Source: Botryotinia globosa (Eukaryota; Ascomycota; Leotiomycetes; Helotiales; Sclerotiniaceae). Taken from it: a stretch of DNA of 64,000 bases. Location: contig RCSZ01000002.1 in the NCBI GenBank assembly GCA_014898425.1, positions 1,116,001-1,180,000 of the forward strand, given 5' to 3'. Each line of letters begins with the position of its first letter. Within the stretch, counting starts at the first letter, position 1. Below the pieces are notes generated by a model. It did not search any database, had not been told where the DNA came from, and worked only from the letters and a program-made list of their open reading frames with translations. Positions 24,255 through 36,502 of this stretch are shown here, piece by piece. Position numbers and translations under genes: made by a program.

Positions 24255-25147
24255 ATGGGTTTCTTCGACAGCTGGAGCGATCTTGTATCGGCTGCTACAC
24301 CATGGAGTCAGGCAGAGGCTGAGGCCGTTTCCGGAGGTTCGAGTACGGAGAAGACTCCTGCGCAGAAGGATGACGGTGGAGAGGGCGAGGCAAAGGTACG
24401 TTTGGTCTTGGCCTTTGATTTTGAGTCTGCTGGAGAATTTGAATGAGATTCGGATGTGGAGTTGGAAATGAGGCGGGATACAGGAAAAGGCAAATGGAAG
24501 GAGGGGGACAACAATACTTTTTTGATGTGTGCGGCGGCTTCGGATTTTATTGTTTGGATGTGGAGGGCCTGGAAGTTATCATCTATACTTGGACCGGACA
24601 TGTGCTGACTCAAGATTGTGTACAGGATCCATCCGGAGCCACTCCAGACAAGAGAGCAGCCAAGGACGCTGAAGAGGAAGAGTCAAAGGACGAGGAGCCT
24701 GAAGAGGAAGAGGAAGAGGAAGAAGAGGAAGAAGAAGAGATGGTTGATCCAAAAGATAAGATTGAAGAGGGTAGGTTTCTATATTATATGCTGGTCTAGA
24801 TTTCGGGCAGAGAGGGGAAATTTCAACAACTGCATGTCATGCGGAGAGCTTAGGATTTCCTGAAGCTGCTTCAGGTCTACAGTCACTTTATTGTATGAAT
24901 AGAGGCTAATTTTGAACAGAATGTAAGGAATCTGCAGCTTGTGCTCCTTCTAAGCATCACTATGATGAGTGTGTTGAGCGAGTTACAAGCGGCAAGGAAC
25001 AAACCCCAGGCGAGGATTGTGTTGAAGAGTGTATGCACTTTCTACTCCCATCCACCCCAGGTTACTAACGCACAAACTACAGTCTTCCATCTCGCACACT
25101 GCGCCACTGCCTGCGCTGCCCCGAAGCTCTGGAACACCCTCAAGTAA
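24255..25147 (+). CDS. QCR6: Cytochrome bc1 complex subunit 6 (hinge protein)
   Basis: Four exons (24255-24395, 24626-24770, 24920-25030, 25083-25147) give 153 residues. The N-terminal third carries a start typical of the family (MGFFDSWSDLV) and the middle is a run of Glu with a few Asp. That acidic tract is known from the yeast and mammalian hinge proteins and helps cytochrome c bind cytochrome c1. The C-terminal domain has the cysteine pattern expected for disulfide-stabilised helical hairpins (ECKESAACAPSKHHYDEC, then HLAHCATAC) and ends in PKLWNTLK. The protein sits on the intermembrane-space side of complex III. The first intron is long (230 bases). Paired CCAAT boxes lie upstream. Identification is strong from the C-terminal pattern. 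Confidence 0.93.
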
Positions 25148-26221
25148 ATCCAAGCTCGACTATCTAGTACATCACGGAATTACGCACAAAACATGAATCG
25201 ACTTTTTAGATGAACGGAGAGGGAAGAAGGGAAGAAGTTAGAGGACGGCGGAATTGTACAAATATGAAACCAAAATCCGTTCTTGAGCACTGCATTGCAT
25301 ATCAGATCAGATCTCCATTTTTCACCGAACGCATTGCATGTAGTATAGAAAAGGAATCATTATAGAACTGAATTCGGTTCTCTTTATGTTTTATCTTTGG
25401 TTTCAGGAATTTGTGCTTGATTTTGTACCCCCAAATCATGTTTGGATTTGGAATTCTTATCATTTCGGATCTTTTTCCTGGGTGACAAAGTAATCTTACA
25501 ATCACAAGCAAAACTCATCGACAAAAATACCTGTATACATATACATACTCAAATGCCTAGGGTACTCTCTTCAAACCTCTATCTCTCACGTGGGTTTTCC
25601 CTAAATTTGGAAAACAGATAGATACTCATACTTCGGGGCTTTGTGTATATTCGGATAATGGATAATTGCATCCTGGTCTCGTCCCTGTTTTTGAATGTAC
25701 CGTACCACGAGACCTTATCTCTTGGTCCATTCAGAGGGGGTGGAATGCTATGTGTACACTGTTTCTTACGTGCGAGCATGTGAGCTTGAACTGTACGGCC
25801 AATGACAATTGAATGTGACATGATGTATCAATATGGGTGATATGGATGTACACCATGTACGAGACGATACACCTGAGTGAGGGGATGGAGGGTCGCATCC
25901 CCTCTTTAGCTATCTAGTTTGTGGGATAAGTAGCTAGGATACCAGGATTTCTAAACTTCCTTGATATGAAGCTTGTATACTGCTGCACGGCATACTTGTA
26001 CTTGATACTTCTTGCTCACAAAGTAGAATAGAAGAGGGAAATACTTCATTCATTGACCTTATTGATCGGCATCCCCTCTGTCTTGAAGTCCTACTCGTGC
26101 ACCTGATACATCTCCACACCAGCGAAAGTCAAACACTCGGAAGATTGACTTAGATAACCGCATTCTAGCGGGCCCCGCCAAGCTTATCGTTGCGCGTAAG
26201 CTGGGTTGATTGGAAAGAAGA
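25148..26221. other. Spacer without recognised genes
   Basis: About 1.07 kb. No frame above 80 codons has features of a real gene. The right end is probably the promoter of the transporter at 26222. Confidence 0.45.
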
Positions 26222-28439
26222 ATGATGGAGGTGTCGACGCAATTGAATTCGAATGGATTGGAAAGAAGTGTAGATGAGAAAACGGAGAGGGTTAGCAATC
26301 GCGATACGGATAGAGACGAGAAAATCCACAGCGACGAGGAAAAAGATCGGGAGATTGGATACAAAGAAAATAGAGGAGATAGCGCGGATAGTATCGAGGA
26401 ATATACAGAGGATTTAGAGGAGGGGGGAGAGAAAGAGAAAGGTAGAGCGCCGGGACAAAATAAAGAGGAGGATCTGGGAATTGGAGAAATTGTAATAATT
26501 GAGAAGGAGGATAACGAGAGGAATATCGAGAAGGAGACGCCTCACTACCACGGTATGCCGAAAGGCTGGACGGCAATGAAAGATCTACGCGGGAAACCGA
26601 AACCGAAGTCTAAATATACGGCGGGGGAGAGAACGAATGGGACGAGTACGCAGAGGGGTATGTCAAATACGGAGATAGCGAAAGGACAGGAGAATGGGGG
26701 TGAGGGGAGAGGAGTAGAAGAAGAAGTTGAGGATATAGATGATTTGGATTTGACGGAATTGAATAGCGGGGATGATCTATTGCCGGATGAGGAAGAAGGG
26801 GGAGTAAGGAGGGCTGGAACCGGTGCGGATGGAGCTGCAGATGAGGAATTGCGGAGAAGAAGTTCGGAGCGTCATGCTGTGGGTTCGAACGCGGGGGACT
26901 TTAGGGTGTATAAGAGGAGGTGGTTTGGATTGGTACAATTGGTTCTTTTGAACATTATTGTTAGTTGGGATGTAAGTGATGCTAGCGAATTTCATATCGT
27001 TTCAACTACATTTGATCACGTTCTGGGGAGATTCATGATGCTGTGTCTTGTGGTGTGGTTGAAGATGTGCTAATGTGCTATCGTACAGTGGTTAACCTTC
27101 TCTGCGAGCTCGACGACGGTTTCGCAATATTACGATGTCTCCGAGTCCGCGATTAATTGGCTCAGTATCGCTTTTCTCTTTGCATTTGTGCTGGCTAGTC
27201 CGTTTGTTATCTATGTGCTTCATCACGGAGGACCCAAACCTGCTATTGTCATTTCATCTGTCCTTTTGTTGCTGGGGAATTGGGTACGCTATGGGGCTAC
27301 ACGATCGGGTCCGCATGGAAATTTTGGAGGAGTTATGTTTGGACAAATCTTGACGGGAATCGCTCAACCATTTGTGTTGGCAGCGCCGACGAGATATTCA
27401 GATTTGTGGTTTACGAATCAAGGAAGAGTGGCTGCGACAGCGGTGATGAGTTTGGCTAATCCTTTTGGAGGCGCGTTGGCGCAATTAATTGATCCATTCT
27501 GGGCGGGAAGTGTGGGGAGTATCCCGAATATGGTTCTTTACATTTCCATTATTGTAAGTTTGAGACATTACCGTTGCTTCTACCATGCTAATTATCATAT
27601 AGTCCACCATAGCGACCATCCCATCCTTCTTCATCCCCAAAGAACCACCCACGCCCTGTTCCGCATCCTCAGAAGAACCAAAACATGCCCTGGGCGCCTC
27701 CCTTCGCTTCCTCCTCCGCTCCCCTGAATTCTACATGATGATGTTCCCCTTCTGGTTCTACGTCGGCATCTTCAACAGTATCTCCTCCCTCATCAACCAA
27801 ATGCTCTCACCATATTCCTTCTCCGAAACCGACGCCGGCATTGCAGGCGCCCTTCTTATCGTCGTCGGTCTGGTCACTGCCGCCGTCACCTCCCCCCTCA
27901 TCGACCGCACCAAATCCTACCTCCTCGCCATCAAAATCCAAATCCCCATTCTGGGAATCTGCTACCTGGCTTTTACCTGGGCGCCCCAGACTCGCAGTCT
28001 CGCGGCCATCTACACCATTTTGTCGCTTCTGGGCGCGGCGAGTTTCAGTTTGGTGCCTGTGGCCCTGGAGTATTTAATCGAGATCACGCATCCCGTTTCG
28101 CCCGAGGTGACGAGCACGATTGGTTGGTCCGGGGGGCAGTTGCTGGGAGGCATCTTTATCATTGTGAGTGATAAATTGAGGGCAGGTGGCGTTTCGGATG
28201 GGTCCCAGGATGATGGGAGTGTGCGGCCGCCCGGGAATATGTATAATGCGTTGGTCTTGCAGGCGGTGTTGGCGTTGGTGGTAGTGCCATTGCCGTTGGC
28301 GCTGGGATGTTGTGGGAGGGGAAGGGGGGTGCGAATGAGGAGGGTAGAGGCGGATAAGGTGGCTAGTGGCAGGAGAAGGGGAGATGCGGATGCAGATGCA
28401 GATGCAGGGGCAGAGGGTGCGCAAGGTATACTTACGTAG
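26222..28439 (+). CDS. MFS transporter, SLC49 (FLVCR/DIRC2-like) family
   Basis: Exons 26222-26971, 27089-27553 and 27603-28439 give 683 residues. The first 230 residues are a very long, hydrophilic Glu/Arg/Asp-rich cytosolic head. The first membrane helix follows YKRRWFGLVQLVLLNIIVSWDW, a family signature, and about eleven or twelve helices follow (for example SINWLSIAFLFAFVLASP-like, VVFGQILTG-like and LLGAASFSLVPVALEYL segments). The tail is basic with an Asp-Ala repeat (DADADADAG). Related transporters move heme, choline or pyridoxine; the substrate of fungal members is not established. The first ATG in frame was taken, and the frame is open a little farther upstream. All three introns junctions keep frame. 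Membrane topology and family are well supported; substrate is not. Confidence 0.87.
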
Positions 28440-29983
28440 GGGTTTACCGTATTCTATATGCTGGTTCATATTGTATTTTTCTTTCGAAAGGGAACAGAGG
28501 GGCTGGGAATAATATTCGGATACCAGTTCCAGATCCCAGCTTTGGTGTTTTTGGTCTCTGGATACATGGAAACACATCTATCTATCTTTGTATAGCGAAG
28601 CAATAGATCAGAATCTCTGGATTTGGATTTGGATTTGAATATCCCACACGCAGTAATCGAAATGAGAACATCAAATTTACATTTTTTATTTATTTATTCC
28701 CAAAAAAAAAGATCGATAAATGATAGTATATCTTGAAGTGAGTGTTGGTTGATATTAAGATTGATATAAATCTACAATCCTCTTTCCCTATTCGTGATAC
28801 CGATTCCAGAGATAAATACAAACACGTGGATGGATGAATAAATCTCCTTTTTCAACTCCTCCATATTGATTCGATTTCCATCTCGGAGTCTGGTGGAAGG
28901 TTGTTGTATTTGCATGTATGTAGGTATGTATGTATGTAAGATTACATGGATCTATAAATTTCACGCCTCGAACCCACCGCCTCCGAAAGACAGCATACTT
29001 CGCTTCGCTTCGTCTAGAATATATATCTATCTATCTAGGTATCTATCTATCTATCCACGAGCATCTAAATCTCTTTCCACTTCCACTTCCATTTCCGCAT
29101 CTACTTACAAGCAACTCCACAACTCCATGGATTCATCACAGTACCACACTGAAGTCGTGAAATCACGAAATTCATACCTCCATAAATGCATACCTCTATC
29201 CCGCACGCGTTGAAATCCACAGGAGACTCAGTAGGGAATTACGAATGCGTAGGTATGGACTCATGGAGTGGAATGTGTGTGTGATATATCTAGCTATTTT
29301 GCTATACTTGTGACTTGTGATGATGATTGGATGGTAGGTGGGTGGGGTATGTAATCGTTTGTTCATCGGAGGGGAGGATATATATATGATTTGAGGGAGA
29401 CCAAAAAAGAGATTGATTAACTTTGCTCTACGATCAAAAAGGAGAAAGAGGAGGAAGAAGAAGAAGAATATGTGGAGAGTGTTGAAAGGAGGGTTGAGAA
29501 TAGGATATTCCGATGCAATGCAATCCTTGTGACTTTAGCAGCTCATCGCATATCCATGATGTACCGGTATCCATTTGGTTCCCAAGCGATGTTGAAACCA
29601 CTAGGTATCGATTAAGAAAATCCCAAACTGTTGAGAATGTTTAAGAAAAACATAAGCGTAGAAAATTGGAAAGGGGGATAGGGAATGAGACCAGTCAGAA
29701 GATGACGACAATTGCAACAAAAAAGGAGATACTAAAGACATCAAAAAGCAAATAAAAACACATTTTTAACGGGTATCTAACTTGAATCTCTCAAATGAAG
29801 ACATAAGCAATATATGGAAATTTCCAACTCTCTTTTTTGTCATTTCTTGCTACCAATATGCTCCCTGTGCAACATGATCGACGAACATCTCGTCTTTGTA
29901 CTCCTTTAAATCAATTATTTTCCTTAGCAAAAGCTCCCATCAACCTTTCATTAGCCTAGCGCTTTACTTCTTCTATTTCCTCC
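28440..29983. other. Spacer between convergent genes
   Basis: About 1.5 kb with tatctatc microsatellite (about 29021-29055) and tgtatgta runs near 28915-28940. No supportable gene. The two flanking genes end here from both sides. Confidence 0.5.
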
Positions 29984-31123
29984 CTAAGCTTGAACCCTCT
30001 CTTGATATGCCTCCCAAGCCTTCCTCCTGTATCTCTCCGCCTCCCACTTTGGATCTCCAGCGCGGATAATACCTCTTCCTACAATGACAATATCACAACC
30101 TAACCCTACCAATTTCGATGGAGTATTATACTGTTGCCCCTTTCCATCACCCTCCAATTCTGCATCCTCATCATTCTCAGGCGGTAGCTGACATCCGGGA
30201 GTCATACTAATAAAATCGTCATCGGGATCCGTATTTAATGTTTCCTGAGAGATGAATCCCATGACATAATCTTTATGTTCCCTCGCACTCTCCACACATG
30301 CATTCGTATAATCTCTCGTCATGAAATTTCCTGCACTACTCATTTGTGCTAATATCAAAAGCCCTCTCTCCAAAGGCGCCTCATCGATTCCCGGGTATGA
30401 TTCTTCCTCAATATCGAAATCGATGCGCGAGCGTGGCGAGTTGGCTGGTTCAAAATGTTGCGACACGGTGGTAATAGAAACGATACTAGCTTTTCGTCCA
30501 ATATTCGCCTCATCGTGTGCTTCTAATCCATGCGAACCATCTGTGACTTCATTGGAATTGCTATTCAGGTTTATAGGAGTGGTGATTTGATCTTCATCGC
30601 TTTCAATGCTTTCGGGTCGAGGGGTTCCAACAGATATATTCGTCTTGACTTCATAACGTTTGCGCTCTCTCCATCGTGCTGCTGCTTCGGCCAAAGAATC
30701 GACGCTGGCTTTCCCAGGTATCATGTTGACATTTGTGATATGCGACCACTCGATGATCTTGGCAGTACCTTCGGTATATTGTAATTGCACGGTATTTCCA
30801 ATGTCACCGAATTTTCGGTCTTCAAATATGAGGAATCCGTGACGACGTGCGAGTCGGTTGAGGCGCGCTCCTGTGCCTGTTGTTGGGTTATAGTCCCAGT
30901 TGTTGATGAGATCATAATGGGTTTTCAAGACGACGATGGACGGACCAACGGAATCTGCCAATCGGAGAAGTTCGCCGGCGGTAGAAACATCGGCACTGAC
31001 ACAGAGATTTGATTGCTTGAGGGTCATGAGACGGAGGAGGTAGGCTGTTAAGGGGTGTTGTGTCTTCGAACCTCGATCCTCGAATGAGGTTTTCGCAATA
31101 GGATTGAGGGCGGCTGGAGACAT
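29984..31123 (-). CDS. pyrG: Orotidine-5'-phosphate decarboxylase
   Basis: A single frame of 379 codons. It catalyses the last step of UMP synthesis, decarboxylating orotidylate. The active-site block [15 protein letters not shown] holds the Asp-Lys-Asp charged network. [18 protein letters not shown] and [10 protein letters not shown] form the first part of the barrel, and [13 protein letters not shown] is the phosphate-binding end. Between barrel strands lies an insertion of about 100 residues rich in Ser, Glu and Asp (about residues 160-255). Such insertions are known in filamentous ascomycete versions and explain the length against 267 in yeast Ura3. No intron. The gene symbol follows filamentous-fungus usage; ura3/pyr-4 are equivalents. 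Confidence 0.96.
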   Translation of the reverse strand: MSPAALNPIAKTSFEDRGSKTQHPLTAYLLRLMTLKQSNLCVSADVSTAGELLRLADSVGPSIVVLKTHYDLINNWDYNPTTGTGARLNRLARRHGFLIFEDRKFGDIGNTVQLQYTEGTAKIIEWSHITNVNMIPGKASVDSLAEAAARWRERKRYEVKTNISVGTPRPESIESDEDQITTPINLNSNSNEVTDGSHGLEAHDEANIGRKASIVSITTVSQHFEPANSPRSRIDFDIEEESYPGIDEAPLERGLLILAQMSSAGNFMTRDYTNACVESAREHKDYVMGFISQETLNTDPDDDFISMTPGCQLPPENDEDAELEGDGKGQQYNTPSKLVGLGCDIVIVGRGIIRAGDPKWEAERYRRKAWEAYQERVQA

Positions 31124-32652
31124 AATGAGAAGATGTTCTGTGAGATCTTTCTTTCTTGACTGTTACTGCTTCATTCAAAGATTGAAAACAGAAAAGAGAA
31201 TAAGGAGAGAGAGCGTGGGAGAGAGAGAAGGGGGAATGGAATTTATGTCGGTATTTTGTGGCCTGTACTTTTGTGTCGAAGTCTTAAAGATTTAAAATTA
31301 AATTTAGCGATAATTCATGTGCATCAAAAGGAAAGTACCTGAACATCGTACACAGGACCATTTATCCTGCTACTACCCAGTCAAAACGGTATTGACCCCT
31401 TGCCACAATGAATAATAAATAGATCGATAAATAGATAGTGATTCCTTAGTACTTGCATTCATCAACGAAAGGGGGAAAAAGGAAAAGACATCAGGTCAAA
31501 GGAAGTTAGTCGAGAGTCTTCTCCTTCTTCCACATCTTCCAAAACCTGGCCGGGCTGAAGTCATTGAATCATGAAATGTATACATTAGTAGATATTTACC
31601 TAGGGAGGATTAGATTTGTATCTAGGTAGGATTGGATATCTATCTAGATAGGATTGGATATGGTATGGCACGGTATGATATATGGCAGAGTGTATATCTC
31701 TCTCTGTATAACAATCAGTATATGTATATCAACCATCTATCTTTGAAGGCATTTTGTTTTCTTGGTTCCTTTTACAGTAATCTTAACTGAGTTTGGAACA
31801 TCCAAAGAATGTTTAATTATACAGTTGATGGTAACAATTGTGTACAACAGAATGCCCAAGTAGGTAGGTATATTCTCTTCCCTCTAGACAGTACTAGACT
31901 TGTATAAGAGATCCTTCAAACACTTCAGACGCTTCCAATCCTTCCAATCCTTCATCTTCGTCCTACCTAGTCATACAGTTATAGTTTGGTCCATATCTGT
32001 GTCATTCTTGTCTAGAATCTAAGAGCTACAGAGATCTGAGACCTGTTAAACTTTGTGCTGACTATTTACCCGTTGTCAGTGCACAATCGAAAGGTTTTGT
32101 GAGAATAATTGGAGAAACTACTTTCGGAACCATGGGAATGGGTTCCTGTTGATGTTCCGTTTGGATAGTCTGACTTTGGGAGTTTCTTGGCTGAAATTTT
32201 CTGGTGTGATGGTATCATGGTATCATTTGATCATTTGCAACTGACTTGGGTTCACTGGTGGTTCGGATCACAAGTACAAACAAAGTATGGAAGTATTAGA
32301 CATAGAAGAGCGGCACTCGGAATATATCTAAGCCGGAATATATCTAAGCCGGAATATATCTAAGCCGGAATATATCTAAGCCGGAATATATCTAAGCCGG
32401 AATATATCTAAGCCGGAATAAGTTATCAAAAACACATGATTACATCTATCATCTATCTTACAACTATCCCATCTTACTTACTTGCAGATCATCGTTTGGT
32501 GAATACCTAGACATTCAATCCCATTCTCATGTCTATCTACAGAAATCAGTTCTCGTCAAAGTCAAGGAAGCATATTCTCTATCCCTTTTCCTCTTCGGAA
32601 ACTTCTCTCTTCTCACTCTCCCATCATCAAATTGTCAATCAGTGCACCAACA
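31124..32652. other. Divergent promoter region between pyrG and the RraA-like gene
   Basis: About 1.5 kb shared upstream region. It holds a cluster of ctaggtagg-like half palindromes around 31597-31660, the 16-bp repeat at 32318-32419, and a C/T-rich leader from 32520 to 32650. No gene recognised. Confidence 0.5.
32318..32419. repeat. 16-bp tandem repeat, about six copies
   Basis: Direct copies of cggaatatatctaagc, about 230 bases before the RraA-like start codon. The unit has the same length as the array at 11094 and shares the ggaatat core. Confidence 0.95.
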
Positions 32653-33521
32653 ATGTCCACTTCCAATCAAGCAATAGCCCTCAAAAAGCAAATTGAACTT
32701 CTCCAAAAGAAATACACCGCATGTGATATTGCAGATGCTCTTGTCAAGCTCAAAGTACCTGGTGCTGGTTTCCTTCCCGACCTCAAACCTGCCTTTACTT
32801 CAACATCTGAATCTTTCAACGCCATTACTATTGCTCCTGTTTCAACTGTTATTTTTGCCGCAAAAAATAGCACAGATCTCTCCAATTACCCCACCGCAAA
32901 CATTCCCACTGATAAGCATTGGGTCGATCTCACCGTGTCTGACTCGATCGTGATTATCAGTCAACCCGAGGGACAAAAGAATGCCGTGCTAGGTGGAATC
33001 ATGGCGATGAGGGCTCAGGTTCTTGGCGCAAAAGGTGTGGTTGTTAGTGGAAGGGTCAGAGATCTTCAAGAGTTAGAGGCTACTGGAATACCTGTCAGTT
33101 TTTGAGCCATTTTTCTCCCATCTAAGCTTTAAGGGTCCTCGTGGAACCCCGCATGCTCCCCTTTACTCTTCGCCAAGATCACCTAAGCCCAACTATCAAG
33201 TTGTCAAAGATGCTTCCCTCGATTTCCAAATTTTGCTAATGAGTCCCGTAGGTATGGTCCCGTGGCACATCAATTGTTGGGGCTGGTGCTGAATCCAAGC
33301 CCCACGCTGTTCAAGTGGCATTGAAGATTGACGGCACAGACATTCACCCTGGAGATTTAGCATTTTGCGATCCCGATAATGGCGTTGTTATCATTCCACA
33401 AGGAAAGATAGCCGATGTTATCTCTATTTTGCCAGACCTTGTTGCAGCGGATGATCGTGTAAAAGAAGAAGTCATGAAAGGGATGTCGGTCCAAGAAGCA
33501 TTCAAAAAGCATCGAGGATGA
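32653..33521 (+). CDS. RraA-like protein (HMG/CHA aldolase type)
   Basis: Exons 32653-33093 and 33252-33521 give 236 residues. The RraA fold is marked by YTACDIADAL near the N-terminus, the substrate loop GGIMAMRAQVLGAKGVVVSG followed by RVRD, and CDPDNGVVIIPQ near the end. The Gly-rich segment and the Arg-Asp pair match the metal and substrate site of 4-hydroxy-4-methyl-2-oxoglutarate/oxaloacetate aldolases. Fungal members are class II pyruvate aldolase-like; the exact substrate is not established. RNase E inhibition, the bacterial RraA role, is not expected here. The start is the first ATG downstream of a C/T-rich leader. The intron (158 bases) splits the protein just after ATGIP and keeps frame. 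Family firm, reaction inferred. Confidence 0.9.
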
Positions 33522-35640
33522 TAGTTTGTTGAAGTTTCATGCCTAAGAGACTGTGGTTGCTATGTTTTATGATACGTTGTTATCTTTGGTTGCCATGATG
33601 CCATGCCGTGCCATGCAAATAGAAAGGAAACTTGGGCTGCATTCTTAGACAACCTCGCGGCTGTTGGTCTGGCTACTTTCACGATAGTATCTTAGAAGTA
33701 TAGAACACATGTGACGACCTCATCTAAACATGGTAGTTGAGGGGAATACAGTTCTTCGCAGAAACTACAATCGTTCAAACACGTGTACTGAGTAAGCTCC
33801 TGCACAGAGTCATCCCTGATCAAGCTGGTCATTTGCCCACTTCCGTTTCAACCCTTCAATGCTCCCAGGTCTGTGTCATACCATTGAATCCCGGTAGTGG
33901 AAAGAGATGAGAATATACAATAGAGCTCTGCTCGATTAGTAGAACATCAAAAGTTTTGAGCAGGAGAAGACCTTCGCGAATTTAAAGACCTGGCTGGAGG
34001 AAAATAGCTGATGTGCTTGGCTCGCTTCATCGGTAGACCGTTAGAATCCAGAGGGGTGTACGAAGCAAGCAGACTACTCGACATACACCTGAATATTCAT
34101 GAAGATTAGGAGCTTGGTAAATGAGAATTGAAACCATTTACTATTCCTTGCGGTCAGTAGCGAAATGGCCATTACAGGTTTGGGTATATCTCCTACGGAC
34201 TCATAATAATTTACCAGCATGAGGCACGGATAAGATATACCGAAAACGCAGGGTACTGACCGCAGGCTCTCCTTTTCGAGTGTACCGAAGACGCATGCTT
34301 GCACGATCCAGGCATTGAAACGGTACAAAGCAAGGAAAGCGTAGAGAGCATCTGTTTCTTTCTTTCAAGGCAATCTCAACCTTTTTCTCTCATTCATCGC
34401 GTTTCCCATCATCCAAAGTATCATAAATATGGCCGCATATTTCTACCTTTTTCTTCTCTTGCTGTGTGCAACAGGCTGCCATCACTTCCACATTGCACAC
34501 ATTATGCATCTGGTATGCGTGTTACTGCCGTTAGATGTAGGAAGACCGTCATGACTTCTGTTCCATGAGCAGGATTCTCGCTTCCAGTATCCATACCGGC
34601 AGTTGAAACGAGAGAGGCCGGAAAGTAAAAGGGTTGATAATGTACGGGTCAGACCTAGGGGCAGGGAGAAAGGTTAAGGGGTCCCATTGGTGAAGTTGTT
34701 GCAAATGTTGCAAGTGCAAGTGCAAGTGCAAGTGCAAGACAATATACTGTTCTTGGACACTTACAGGTGGCTTCATAATCAATGTCTCATCATCAGAGAC
34801 CATCCTCTGGCAGCCATCACCTCCTGTCGGTCACTATGCCTTACTGCTCCAATTCTGATCTACATCTCTCCAGAACTCTTCTTACTAGGCTTGCTGCCAC
34901 TAGCAATATGCCCATCTTCCACTTGCAAAAGTAAATTTCTGCAAACGGAGCATGCTGCAAGAAAAACGACAGGCATCTCTTGCTTTTGGACGTAGATGTC
35001 ACAGGAGACATACGAGATCAAGGTTCCGCTCTTGCCGAACCATTCAAAGCTGGGATTCTTCTTTCTGCCATGAAGGAACCTGGTTCCGCTAGCTGGGATG
35101 AATAATCGTTGACGATACTAATCGGATCTGTCATGATTTTGCTCCTTGAGAAAATTCAGTTTCGCTTGACAATAGAAATATGGTGGTTAATGTCTTGGAT
35201 TTGCCATCATTGGTGTGTGCTCTTAAGTAACAAGACTTCTTGAGGCAATCTCTATATTGTATCTTTGCTCATTATTCCTTCAAGTGAAGAGACTCTGGTC
35301 TGTGGACGATATGATGGTATAAAGTTTTCCTATGCTTTAGCCATTTACAAGGATACACATTTGCAGTAGATTCTGTGTGGGTTGCGGAAGGCAAATCGAG
35401 TTCAATTATCCGCAGCATCTCATCTCCTCCATCTATCCCATTCCCCCAGAGTCAGAGCATAAATACAGCAACTTCTCGAATGCAAAGCAACACGCCGGAC
35501 GTACAAAAACTAAGGAGTTCCTGCTAGTAGAAGAGATATTAGCCCACACTCCCCAAACTTGCAATCCGATATCTCAATCTCAGACAAGCAATACAAGATA
35601 GAATAGAGTATTAAAGAGACAGTACTCACAAATATCACCA
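33522..35640. other. Two-kilobase spacer
   Basis: No gene recognised. A short gcaagt repeat lies at about 34711-34736. Frames of 70-100 codons at 34299-34995 on both strands show no conserved features or splice support. Confidence 0.45.
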
Positions 35641-36144
35641 CTAGTAAAAAACCAATTTCCAAGCTTCCTGCTCGAGAACCGAGTCTGCTACATCGGGATG
35701 TTCGATCTATTTTTGTAATATGTTAGATTTCTCATCTCATTTCCTTCCCCTTCCCCTTCCCCTTCCCCTTCCCCTTCCCCTTCCCCTTCCACGCAAAAAC
35801 AAAATAAAAATACACACCTTCAACTCACTCCGCACCCTCATCACTTCCGCCATCGTCCCTCCAAATAATCTCTTTCCCTCTTCTATTTCTCTCTCCTTTT
35901 TTCTCTCTTCTTCTCTCGCTGCTTTGAGATCTTTCTTCGCTTTCTTGCGGAGGGCGTGGAAGAGAAATGGAGACGGTGTTGTGGATTCTGCGTGGGCGGC
36001 TTGGGGGTTAGGGTTGTTTTTGTGGGTTTTTGGTTTGCTGGGTTGGATGGGGGTGGTGCTGGAGATGGGGTGTTGGGGTTGAGAGGTGGGAGGTGAGAGG
36101 AGTTTGGGGGAGGGGGAGGATGGTTGGAGGGGTTGGTGGGTCAT
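35641..36144 (-). CDS. Small charged protein of unknown function
   Basis: Two exons, read on the minus strand as 36144-35818 and 35706-35641, give 130 residues. The donor (gaag followed by gtgtgtat) and acceptor (caaaaatag) keep frame, and the join replaces a low-complexity Arg-Gly run that appears if the intron is read through. The N-terminal half is Pro/Ser/Thr-rich. The middle is a highly charged helix (RKKAKKDLKAAREEERKKER), then FGGTMAEVMRVRSELK, and the tail IEHPDVADSVLEQEAWKLVFY looks conserved and folded. I cannot name the family. The intron carries a ggaagg microsatellite (about 35744-35790). The start shown is the first ATG. Confidence 0.6.
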
Positions 36145-36502
36145 TGTTGTGGTTGAAAGGGAGGAGAAGGATGGGGTTGTTAGGATGCTCGAAGTGGTGA
36201 TGGGGGTTTTTTTTGGAAAAGTGTAGTTGGACTTCGGAGGATAGTGCGATTATTTAGATTTAGTGTGGAGGATGAGGATATTTGGAATGTATGAGTGTAG
36301 GTGAGAACTCGAAAATGGAGTTTTAATTAGACCGGTCGAAGGTTTCAGGATATCAGAAATTTGATGAGGATTGGATGTGCAAGAAGTCACTTTTACGATT
36401 CAGACTTCACTTCAAGCAGAATAGTGTTCATGTTCATGATACAGACGATAATGATTCTTGGGTATCTTGTGGCATTTCTCTATAATATATGATATATGTA
36501 AT
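36145..36502. other. Short spacer
   Basis: Promoter side of the small charged protein and downstream side of NCS6; both genes are on the minus strand. Nothing else seen. Confidence 0.4.
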
